Part shown: positions 12,688 to 23,762 of the stretch, piece after piece
Position numbering within the stretch: the first letter of the stretch is position 1
Layout of the letters: each line of letters starts with the position of its first letter
Assembly (NCBI GenBank): GCA_038363925.1
Contig: JAQQWL010000005.1
Span: 2,046,001 to 2,110,000, forward strand
Origin: Apiospora phragmitis
Lineage: Eukaryota; Ascomycota; Sordariomycetes; Amphisphaeriales; Apiosporaceae
Length of the DNA: 64,000 nucleotides
Direction of reading: 5' to 3'
Translations under genes and position numbers: made by a program
The notes under the pieces: model-generated
The model's database searches: none
Told to the model about the DNA's origin: nothing
Seen by the model: only the letters and a program-made list of their open reading frames with translations

Positions 12688-13607
12688 TAGGGGTACATAC
12701 TTAGGCGTCATATCCTATAGATCAGGTCCATAGATGGGATAGCTTCTACGCATTCGCCGAAACGAAAGTATGTGCGCTTCTCTCTTTTTCCCGTGTATAT
12801 TACTTCCCGTTACAAATACAAACAGTCAGGTCATGATTGCACCTCGGCTTGGCTCCCAGAGCTAGTGAGATGCCTGACGCACTTACACTGTAGCTGCAAC
12901 CTCGGCTGTTTGTTCACAGCCTTCACTGACCGCTTTTCACCAGCCCGCAATATCTAACCAACCAAAACGTATAGCTCGCCGACAATGGCACGTTCTACTC
13001 TTCTCTGAATTTCTTGTTCCTTTTGCAGAGAATTGGGAACGACTTTGTTGTTTTCCATCGGACATACCGAAAGGTAGCATGATTTCATTTCAGAAGATCC
13101 GCAAAGGGGGCCCAGTCATTTTTGACCCATACCCACTGCGAAGTTCTTGGGTATCAAAGAGATGGAACAGCATGTCGCCAGCTCCGTGTCCGTGTCTATG
13201 TGCGTTATGCCAGTTTTGAAGTTAAATCTTCATCTGGCACCGACTCCTGGTGGGTATTATTGCCGGCCACCCCGTGATATCATTGAACATCCAATACTGA
13301 ATTTCGGTACAATTGATCGACACAGAAGTCTACACCGTCCGCTACACGTATTCTTCTTGCCGGGGCGGCGAAGTGTTCTTTTCCTTGCCAACTCGAGTTA
13401 CTATCAGTGACATTCTATACATCCACAGGGCCTCGCCAATTAGGCCTACGCCAGAAAGCGAAAGGACGGGGACCACACGGATCATTCTCCAGTTGAATTG
13501 GGCTGGTAAACTCAAGTGCGAGACAATACAGGGCTATGTATATGGTGTAGATGGCAAAGCCGCGAGAACCTTGGGGGTACTGATGCATACCTGCCTCCCG
13601 GACCACA

Positions 13608-13630
13608 TGTGTGTGTGTGTGTGTGTGTGT
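13608..13630. repeat. GT dinucleotide microsatellite
   Basis: About eleven uninterrupted TG/GT units in intergenic DNA. Confidence 0.9.
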
Positions 13631-13921
13631 CCGTCGCTGCGGCTAGAGAGGCGGCTGTTGCCAGTATCGAGAAAGAGGAAGGATATAGTTAACACAGCTA
13701 CCTGCCGGATGCCATCATAGCACCCTGTCAAGATTATCTCGTGGTGGTCTCCCACAGCTCTTCCTCGCTTACCAACGGGGGTGTGTGTTAGCCAGTTGAC
13801 TTGTCTGTACAAAGAAGTGATAGTCGCTTGTTCAAGATCAAACCATATAGTGGTGGTTACGCAGCCGACGATACATATATACGCAATTAGTTGAACATTC
13901 CAATAGGACGTTGCCCAGCGA

Positions 13922-13934
13922 CCCCCCCCCCCCC
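13922..13934. repeat. Poly-C homopolymer (13 bases)
   Basis: Run of 13 C in intergenic DNA with no associated gene. Confidence 0.9.
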
Positions 13935-16900
13935 TAAATCGTCAGCTCTACGCCGATAAAAACGTGCAGAAGGAAGGCCCTGGACAAGTCATTTACTGGC
14001 CACCACCATAGCCGTGAAGCCCCCAGCGGAGCCATATAATATCTGTCATGTATGTACTACTGTTTTCCCATACGCCTACCCCGCGGCCGTGTTTGGGAGA
14101 TGATGCTGCCCGCCGCCGCCTTCGACCATGCTTCGCTGTGCTGTATCCGTCATCTGCTCTCTACAATACACAAATAGACATTACGAGAGGGAGTGAGGAA
14201 AGGCAATGCACCCGGCGGAAGAGGGGGCGAGCGACAGCAAGAGCAGGCAGCATCAGCTTTGCTTGCTGCAGTCTTTTCTTTGAGGCGACTCTTTCCCACC
14301 AGTAGCAGTATCGTGTGACAAAAAGGTAAGTATGTATGTAGGGGGCCAGACAAGCTAGGGGAACCGGCCACTCGGTACGCCAACACGAGATAAGGTGACG
14401 TTTTCAAGCCATTTCGGGGCTCTTGGCGAAGAAGGGGCAAGGAGGCGCCGGCACGATGCATGCGGCGAAAAAGGATAAACAAGAAAGCGAGACACCCACG
14501 TCAGACCTTCTCTTCTCCTTTTCAGCCGCACCGAACGTCAGTTGTCCCACGCAAGCCCTTTTTAAGTTACTTAAGACATTGTGAGAGTGAAACTTGCAAC
14601 ACGACATCACGAAAACTCCCTAAGGGAGGCCGCCTGGTAGGTAGACCATGCTTTACCCAAGGAGAGGGCAGGATAGAGCTGGGTGCATCTATCGGCAAGC
14701 AAACCGTTGTGTACCTGTCTGTCCTAAAGAAGACCACATCGCAGTCGCACGTGGAGGATCTGGCTCAACGGGTTTGGATCCGGGTGTGTTGGTGGTCTTG
14801 ACCTCTCAGTTGGGAAACAGCTGCATCAGCTGAGGTAAGGGCGACGTTGCCTTCGTTGGACATCTCTAAAAATAGCCGGGAGAGGAACAGCAAACAGTAG
14901 CTACATGTAGGTAAATCGCTTCTTCGCTTGATGGAGTGGGTGGGTCTGTCGACCGATCGGACACCGCACAAATATAGAAAAGAACCACAATAGTTCAATC
15001 AGGATGCCTCTTTTTAGCCCCCATTATGTTTACCGTGTCGTGTTGTCTTCACATAGAAAAAATGAGTGTAGGGGGCGTGTCTCAGTTGCCCCGAGTGTGT
15101 GTTTGACCTAGGGTGAATAGGTTTATAGCTTCCACGTGGCTTCAGGGGTTGTGACAGAGTAAGCCCCGGCAGATTCGAGATCTCATTTCAGGGCCGCGAT
15201 ACAATGTGGGGGTTGTGTGTGGTGGTTTGGTCCTGCAGGATAGCTCTTTTTATATATATATAAAAGTCGGTTATAGTGAGTGGGTGGGTGGGAGTGTGAT
15301 ATAAGAATAGAGAATTACATAATATATCTTCAACCCAAGAAATAACATGCGATGTACTCAAAGGAACGGGCTGACGGGTTTACTTGTAGAGAAGGAGGTC
15401 TTACCGGCAACCCAGAGGGACGGGTCCCCGAGACAGGATCAGAAGTTTGTGGTTCTTGGGAGCGATCGTAGTTGTTTCCGATATGACGCCATTCCGACTT
15501 TCTGACGGGCAGTCTGTAATAGCTGCCAGAGTTGCGCGATGTGAAACGGCGGGCCATGACATCAGGACAAAGAAAGCGGTGATGATGACCGCATCTTCAT
15601 ACACTCAGCTACTGCTGTATGTATGTACAGTCTTGGATACGAAAGTCGGGTATTCCGTACTACCTCAAAAACATGGCATCCTTCCAAGTGGAGAGTTGTG
15701 CCAGGTACATGCCGCTCCATGAAGCTAAAGGATACCCCCGGGGAACTGGTACGCCGTCCCGGCTCTCTGATTTCCTGGAACCCCATGCACTCTCATCAGT
15801 CGCGAGACGTAGACGGGTCCCGAGGCACGAGGAAACAGAGCGGGCTAAAAAGAGAGACCTGTCTGTTATTACTCGTCAGGTTCTGTGTGCCACCCACCGG
15901 GTGGAGTTCTTGGCAGATATGTATGTCTTCGCGTGTCGGGCTATCCAGCCAGTTCGTCGTTGTTGATTCGTATTCCTGGCCTTATAAGGGATGAATTATT
16001 GAACAAGCAATCAGTCGTCGTCTGCAAGTAACGCCTGCAGCTGCTGCCCGTCAGGTGATGAGTACAGCTTATACGAGGCTCCCTGGGGGTAGTTGATGCT
16101 ATTCTTTGTCCTGTGTTTGTTGTCGCGATTGCTCCCAAGGCTTTGGCCCAGGGACGAGTAAAGCAAGGTGGTAAGCAGAAGACGTCGATGCCGAGGGCCA
16201 ATCCAGACTGGCGGGGCCATAGGTCGCCAGGATATCTACCTTGTCCTGCCCCTCCAAAAGCTACACATTACCTCGTTTGCGTGTGTAATGGATGCATAGA
16301 GATATACATAGATATACTTTATGTACAGTATATACACAACATCCATATTATTAGTTTTCCTTCCTTGTCTTTTTTTATTTTTATTCTTAGAGAGCCACTT
16401 ACCACCCACTCGTTTGGGTACTGTTGCCGCTATCGTGCTGTCATGTATGCGAAGCACAAACGAGACATGCAGTGGAAAACGTGATAGAGCTTATTCTCCC
16501 TCTGCTTGGTCTTGCGAGCTGTGCAGCTCAATGCATGTGCATGGTTACGCTGCAGTGCGCAAGGCCGTTTGGCGACTCACATTTCCATCAGCCCTCTTTT
16601 TTCGCTTGTCTTCCTGCTGCGCTCTTACCTGACTGGGTGCAGCGGCAGGGCCGAGTCTTTCTCCCCATGCGAATTCCTGGGAGGGGGGACACTTTCCTGT
16701 TGTAGGAATCGCTGTCTGAGCTTCTACCTACATAGCTCTTGTCTGGCGGCCATGTGCCATGCGAACGTAAGGATTGACCCTATGGGGACCCTCAGTCCAA
16801 AAGCCATGATTGGGTCCGTCTCTGGCTGAAGCGGGCTGGAAGGCTGCAGGGCACGGACGAGTCTGGAATGGCACGAACCGGCGCTGCATGGGACCTGCAA

Positions 16901-19290
16901 TCCTGACTCGCTCTCTTTCGAGAGTCTGCAGGCTTTCTTTGGATACTCACTCCGTCACCCCCTTTCCCGTTTGCCTCTTTCGTGTGTATCCCCAGGTTAC
17001 GCGTGTTGCGTGTAAGTATAGCTTGGGAGGGGATATGTCGCAGGGTGAGGGCAGAGACAGAACACGAAGCCATACGAGATGAGGCGGGAGGGAGGTTGCC
17101 ACCGGGGCCACGGCCGCCAATTGGTCTGGGGGATCACGATAGCTGTGCCAGATGCATCAATGTAAGGCGGCAGAAAAAGTATGGCTAGTCTTTGTAGCGG
17201 GCGACAGTGGCGGCGGCGCTTGCTTGTCCGCTTGCTTGCTAGATATTGCTCTAATGGCCATGTGTGAATAATGAGCAAGTAGGTGGGCAGTAGCAGTAGC
17301 AGTAGCTCGGCCAGTACCGTAGGGTTGCTTGCTTGCTTGTGCGGCAAGTTCGGGGAGGTGGTAGTTCGAGGCATGGAGGTACGTTATGTAGTATGTTGAT
17401 CTGCCCGTTGGTCCAGTGCAGTTCAAGTCATGGTGGTACAAACAAATCGGAACATTAGTTATGACGGCATGGCATCTTGTACGAGGCGAGGAAGGAAATC
17501 CACCGACGGATAGGCTGGGTGTGTACTCCGTATAAGAGGACAGACTATCCGTATGCACCACTCACTGTATTAGCAGTCGAAAAGCAAAACCCCCTCTTTC
17601 CATCACTGCAAATAGTATTGTAAAAGAAAAGAGCTCAGATTTGACTTGTCAAGTTCCCCGCCATATCAGAGCAAATTAAAAAGAAGTGCGCGAGGTGCAG
17701 TGCGTGCAGCACATTTTTTATGTAGGTAAGTATGCAGGAGACGGTGTGATGATGGACTGATCAACTACCAACATTTCGAACCTAAGCTGGATGTACTGGA
17801 AGTACCTGCTGCTGGCTGTCTCTTTGGGTCCCGTCCCCAGTTCTGGCTGGGTTGGGTTGGGTTTGTTGCTGGTGCTAGCTGGTGCTGTGCTAGGGTTGAC
17901 TGATGAATGTTTCGGTAGGTCGGATTGGTTACTACGACAGGTACCTTTCTTTCTCTTGCTGGGACTGGCGGACTGTACAAATCCCCCCCTTCCGGACCCT
18001 CTCCTAACCTAAAGGGCCACCTGCACACCCCCTGGCGAGAACCACGGCCCTGTACGTATGATTTTGAAGAAAAAAAACCAATAATAATCAAGAGGATGGG
18101 AGCGAAAGGAAATCTTCGGTATTGATAGGCCAACAAGGAAACAAAGGCCGACCTGGTCAATTCGAGTCAAGGCAAGTCATGGCCAGTCCTTGACTAGGTA
18201 GGCGTGTACATGTGGTAGCTTGAAGATGTACCTACATTAGATTAGGAGGCATGTAATAAGGATTGAATTGATATGAAGAATGGAAATTCGGGACTGATCA
18301 GTCAATGGCCAGCCTGTTAGTGACATCCCCCCAAACCTAGCAGCAGCGCAGCGCAGCAACAGCAAGCAGCAGCCTATGTTGTGTTGCAATTGTTCTCTCT
18401 GCTCTCTGCGATATAATGCCCGCCCCCAGCTACCCATTCCTCTTTTCCCATCCACTTCAGTCTTTTCTTGAAATTCCATTCCTGGATATATTGTTGACTG
18501 ATTGTTCACTCTCGACTCGATATATGACCGAGTGCCTGAGTGACTGATTGATTGCATGACACGGACTTATTTCGCGGTTCAATCTTCTGTAAATTATATT
18601 TTGTCCCCATCCTTATATCTCACATATCTCACATCCCTCATTTAGAAAATTTCCTACAGGTTACCGAAGCCTCTGTCTGAGGCAACCACTCGCCTATGTC
18701 AATTCCTACATTATTCGGCATATCATCCACGTTACTACAACTCACCTCAACTTCAGGCCGCCAGACCCTGTTTGCCTGTCTCCGTACCAAACGCCTTAAA
18801 AACGGCGCCATCCGTCGATCAGGAATCTTAGCCACGCGAAAATCACCCTCTGTTTGCCCTCTTTTTTCGGGGTCCGGGCCCATTGTTCGATCTGAACTAT
18901 TATATATACCCTTCAGTGCCTGCAACCCAACAATTCTCGGTGAGCCGTACGCGTCCGGGGCTTTCCAGACCGCAATCTTGGCAACGAACTCCCTTCTCTG
19001 GACGCCGTCATTTTTACTGAACAAAAGGCCTGCACCGCTCAGCGCAGTTTTGCCTTTTTTTGAACGTGGGCAGTTAGTTCATAACACACGCGCACGCATA
19101 CGCATACGCACACCACACTAGACGTCCTCGTCTTTCCGACTTGGTCGGTTGCTACGAAGGCGGCCGACATCAGGCGGATAGGCAGATCTGGGGAGGGATT
19201 GTCTGTTGAGCGACAAACCACCGGATTGGAGAACCGTCCCATGCGCTCGTAACTCATTTTGTTGATCAAGTCGAGTCGAGTCGAGTCACC

Positions 19291-20684
19291 ATGGCGCCTC
19301 GACCAGGTCGCTACCAGCCGGCGTTTGTCTCCCCAAGCACAGGCGGCTTTTTGCAAGGTTACCCAACAGCTGACATTTTCCCTATTTTCTGCTATTAGCC
19401 GCGAGTTCCACGTTGTCGTACTCGGAGCAGGTGAGTCTTTTTTTTTCTTGTTCCCCCCTTCTTTGCTTTTGCTATGGCCCAGCCAGCCCTGTCTCTGTTT
19501 TCCTCCTTCCCCCGTTTTATGCCATGTTCTAACACGGGATTCGTCGAATTTTAGGTGGTGTGGGCAAAAGTTGTCTTACTGGTAAGCTATTCTTCTGACT
19601 CCTTTCAGCCAATTGCGTCTGAGTCGCAAGTGCTGCGAATTACCCCACCATCACGTGTGTGGAGGTTTTTCTGGCATCCATCCATTCACTTGCGATGAGA
19701 TGGGATGGAACCGACGGCGGGAATTGGAAATGGGACGATTATATGATGCAATGCAATGCCAAGCCATGCGTGCTATGCCATGCGAATGCGACGGCAATGA
19801 GCCAAGAAGCAGATGGATTCTCTGACTATTTCCCAACGCACAGCTCAGTTCGTGCACAACGAATGGATCGAGAGCTACGACCCAACTATCGAGGACTCGT
19901 ATCGCACACAAGTCAACGTCGATGTAAGTAGCGGATGGCCTGGCCCCGACCTGGCCTGCTTGTTCCCCCGAATCATGTAGACAAGACTAACCATTCCTCC
20001 CAACAGAGCCGGCCAGTTGTACTGGAGATGTAAGACATGCATTCTCGGATTGATTCATTTACCCCACCGTACTGACTCGAGACAAAGCCTGGACACTGCG
20101 GGAACAGAGCAGTTTGGTTCGTACTCCTTGCCTCTGCATAATCCCCCCTTAATCGGAAGACAGCCTGCTGACCGGTCACAGTTGCTATGAGAGATCTGTA
20201 CATGAAGACTGGTCAAGGGTTCCTGCTGGTTTTCAGCATAACCTCGGCCTCTTCACTCGCTGAGCTAGCGGGTTTACGTGACGAGATCATACGCATCAAA
20301 GACGACGAGAAGGTTCCCATCGTCATCTGTGGCAACAAAGCCGACCTCGAGGATCAACGGTCGGTGCCTCGCACCAAAGGCTTTTCCATCTCACAGCGGT
20401 GGGGTGTGCCCTACTATGAATCTAGTGCGAGGACTAAAAGTAAGTCTAGCGACAGCATGCCCAAGGGTAGGCCTGTATGCACATGCTGACCTGGGGTAGC
20501 CAACGTTGACGAGGTGTTCGTCGATCTCTGCCGCCAAATGTTGCGGAGAGACGATGCTAGCGAGACTTATCCCGAGGACAGTGACAGATTCGACCCCTAT
20601 TCCTACAAATACTATAAGGATAAGAGGAAAAGTCGGAAGTCGCAGAATAAGGATCCACATCGTCCACGGTGTGTCGTTCTGTGA
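19291..20684 (+). CDS. rsr1: Ras-family small GTPase, Rsr1/Bud1 (KREV-1/Rap) type
   Basis: Eight exons: 19291-19322, 19399-19430, 19555-19581, 19844-19923, 20007-20029, 20088-20116, 20182-20439 and 20500-20684, giving 221 residues with phases consistent throughout. Visible motifs are the P-loop GAGGVGKSC, switch I YDPTIEDSY, switch II DTAGTEQF, the base-binding GNKAD and SAR, and a basic tail ending in the CAAX box CVVL, where the final Leu predicts geranylgeranylation. Threonine of DPT and glutamine replaced in DTAGTE are Rap/Rsr1 hallmarks (Ras has DTAGQE). In fungi this GTPase sets bud-site or hyphal polarity at the plasma membrane. The first exon is the uncertain part: only a weak GTTTGT donor at 19323 keeps the frame, although the acceptor at 19398 has a good CTGAC branch site and pyrimidine tract. 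Confidence 0.93.
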
Positions 20685-23600
20685 TATTCTCAGAAGACAA
20701 CCTATAGGTGGCCAAGTCGGAGTTGCTGTTTAGACTTTGGCCCGAGCTGAATGCATGATATCGACTGAGCACAAGTAAATGGTCTTGGGTCATCATACTA
20801 CTGATACGAGACACGAGACGACTACAGGACATTGATATTTACAAAGAAAGACGGGCGACCAGGTGCTGGCAATCATACCCATTGCATTTCCGCGCAATTG
20901 CATCGTAAGATGGCTTCATCGAATATGCTGCCTTTTCATTCGGATTTCTTCGCATTCTCTTCCAGATAGAGGAGAGACAGCACATGGAATACAGGGAAAG
21001 CTTTGTTTACTACGGTTATGTGTCTAGGGTTTCGGGTGGCACTTTGGACTTATTTTCACCAGCGCATGCAAGCCAAGCGCTCTCGAACGGGAGTTTATGG
21101 GGCATGGGGTTCTGGTGCTTCTTTTGTTTCTGTAAGATCGTCACTGCGCAGGCAGAAAGAAAAAAAGAGTCTCCTATTTGGAAGAGAGGCGAGTAATGCT
21201 TGCTTCACACAGCATGCTAGTCACATCACCCCTTTTTCCGAATATATATACCCAATTATTCGCAAGTCGACAACAACCTAGCTGAAGCACACAGTCCCAT
21301 CATCGCGTACGAGGTTATCTCAAGGTATTGATGCCTCTTCAGTTCAGCAGACGCTTGGAATGCATGGCGGATATAGCCGTGATGAATGCTTGTCGGTAGG
21401 AAGCCGTTTGTGTCGTCAAGACCATCTCGATTTCCATTCCTCTTCTTCCAAGCCAATGCCAAGAAGAAGGTAAAACTATCTCATCTCATGGTAGAGAGAG
21501 GATCAGCTGCGGGAATAAACAGAACAAAAAAACCCGGCTGATGCACTCACGCGCTGCATGGTATTACTCGGGGGTATGTCACGCACGTGTGCTGTCACAT
21601 CGGATAGTCCGAGCGGAGCGAATAGGAGTCAGTGCTGGTAGATCGACATCGCGCCTACCCATCCATGAACTTGCTGCGAAGGACCTGCTTTGGCAAGCTG
21701 GCATGGTATATGCAGTACTCTTGTCCACCGGTCTACTAATGCTTGTATCGGCTAGGGGGCCAGCTCCCCTACCTCCCTACCTGTTCTTATTGGGTTGCTA
21801 AAGTAATGCTATGTCATATTGAAATCCTTCGGGCTCTTGGAGCATCGTGCCTGCCTTGGTTAAAGCGTCGTCTCTTTTCTCCATGGGAACAGACCATATG
21901 TGGTCATGAGGGTGGGGGTTTTTGCTGACCGAGACTTCATTGAGTTGGCTGGCAAGAGAAGAAAAAGGCAGCTCCCAAGATGCCCACGGAGATCCCCTCC
22001 ACCCTACGCAACGCAAACGGGAGGAATAATGGGGGGAGGGGGGGGGGGGTTGTCGTGTCGGAAGCTGCCTTTACTTCACCGGTGTGTGCAGGTACTATTT
22101 GATCTATCATATCAGTTATCAGATCATGTACGTCCCGGGTTCCGGCCCCGCGGGGCACGCAATACAAGTGCGGGTTCGCGGAGCGGAAACGGGCTTGATC
22201 TTGCATGAGACCAGGGGCCAGCCAGGGAATGGGCGACTTTACCACGTGTGGGCGTGTTACTATTATACGAAGCCTGCCGTTATTGGGGGAGGGGGGTGTC
22301 AGTGAGCCAGCCTAAGAGTCAGGTACGAAAAGAGTATCCCTCTCTCTCTCTCTAGGTAGCCTCTGTAAGGTGTATCTATATATACATGTAACAATGATAT
22401 CTGAAGCACCAGAATCCCAACTTTCCATGCTGAGTCAAGTTTAAGTAGGTATCAACTTAGAACAGGGCCTCGGCTTCTCCTATGATTGAGTCAGGAGAAC
22501 AAACGTGATTACCTAGCTTAACATCCTGCATGTCAAAGAGGATTGATGTCCATCTATGTCGTATTAGTAGCGTAGTATTGGGTTTCTCATGAACAAGGAC
22601 CAAGATCAAGACAGAAAAGGAAAAGGAAAGAAGGATCGAACCATGAACAACCACCACTCAAGTCGGACCATGCCAGTGCTGCTGCACTTGTCGTCCCATG
22701 CCTATTGCAGCAGCTCGATAAACCGCATAGCCACGATAGATAACGTCAACAAGAACGAGGAGAACAATGCACCCAACCCGCCCCCCCCCCTCCCACCCCC
22801 ACCCCCTAGCGCCGTGTCGTGTCATGTCGTGGACGTGGGGGCTAGTTTGTCCGGTGGACGGGGGTCCCGGAGAGACATGTTAGTTGCCGTGGGGGTTAAG
22901 GGCCTTTCCTATTCTGCTTACCGAGAGTGTCCAGGTCCAGAAGCTCCATTTGTGGGTTTTGACAAGAAGAGGTGGCTGGCTGACTGGCGACTAGGATGTG
23001 GCCGAGCAATTATGAAGCAATTTAAGACTATCAGATCAAGCAAGCCGGAATTATACGGCCATAGATCAAGAGGGAGACACGTCATGACAACGGCAGTGCA
23101 AACAAAGGCGGTCCCATGTTGGCAGGAAGGTAGGCATCGTGATGTGAGTCTTATTAAACATTGTTCTTGAGATTCGATGATGATATCTACAAGCTCCTTC
23201 TCCTCCTCCTCATAACCCCCCTCCCTTTCGCTCACAAAACCCTAGTACTCCTCCTTCCTAGGGGGGTTGGGATATTTTCTCTCCTATGCCATGCTGGAAG
23301 ACGAAAACAAAGACAGCAGCTCGCCCGCTCGCTCTTTAGCATTTCCCAAAACTTCAAATGCAAAAATGCTCTCGCGCGCGCGCGATTTGCACCAGCGGGG
23401 GTATGACGTGATGCTATTTCATGATGATATGGTAAGGTATAAAAAACAAAAACACGTACGTCTTGTGTACATGGGGAAAAGGAAGGCAAAAAGGTTTCGG
23501 TCGGCAGCCCAATCGGAGCATTCCCTCTCCGGGCCGCGCCAGTTTGTTTGCCGTCAAAAGATATCGCTGGGATGAAGACGAAAGGGAATAGAAAGGGAAA

Positions 23601-23762
23601 GGCGGTGCTTTGCCCACGGATAGTCGTTAATGTACATGTGGCACATGAAGCCGTGATGAAGCGTTACATGGCTTCGTGTGGTGGGTGAATGTGGGAGAGA
23701 ATTGTCCAGCGTAGAGGTATGATGCCAACGGACGAGCCGGTAATGAGGGCGTACGTCGCCTT
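20685..23762. other. Intergenic region between convergent genes (3.1 kb)
   Basis: It separates the 3' ends of the rsr1-type gene and the EGF-module gene. It contains purine- and pyrimidine-biased patches, a near-continuous G run at 22031-22049 and a CT microsatellite near 22339-22354. The 193-codon frame at 22589-23170 is low-complexity and has no family signature. Nothing else was recognised. Confidence 0.5.

Larger units (their letters stand above)
12688..19290. other. Gene-poor tract (6.6 kb)
   Basis: I see no recognisable gene. It holds a 13-C homopolymer at 13922-13934, a GT microsatellite at 13608-13630, a short TA run near 15252-15262 and AGC/TGC-rich patches near 17290-17340. The two overlapping opposite-strand frames at 18638-19121 lie in the presumed promoter and leader of the Ras-type gene and show no family features. 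Confidence 0.5.

Noticed and set aside
18638..19121. Overlapping opposite-strand frames of 128-141 codons
   Set aside because: They are in the presumed leader of the Rsr1-type gene, each is the mirror of the other, and neither has family features.
22589..23170. 193-codon plus-strand frame
   Set aside because: Low-complexity (His/Ser/Pro patches), no conserved motif, lies between two convergent gene ends.
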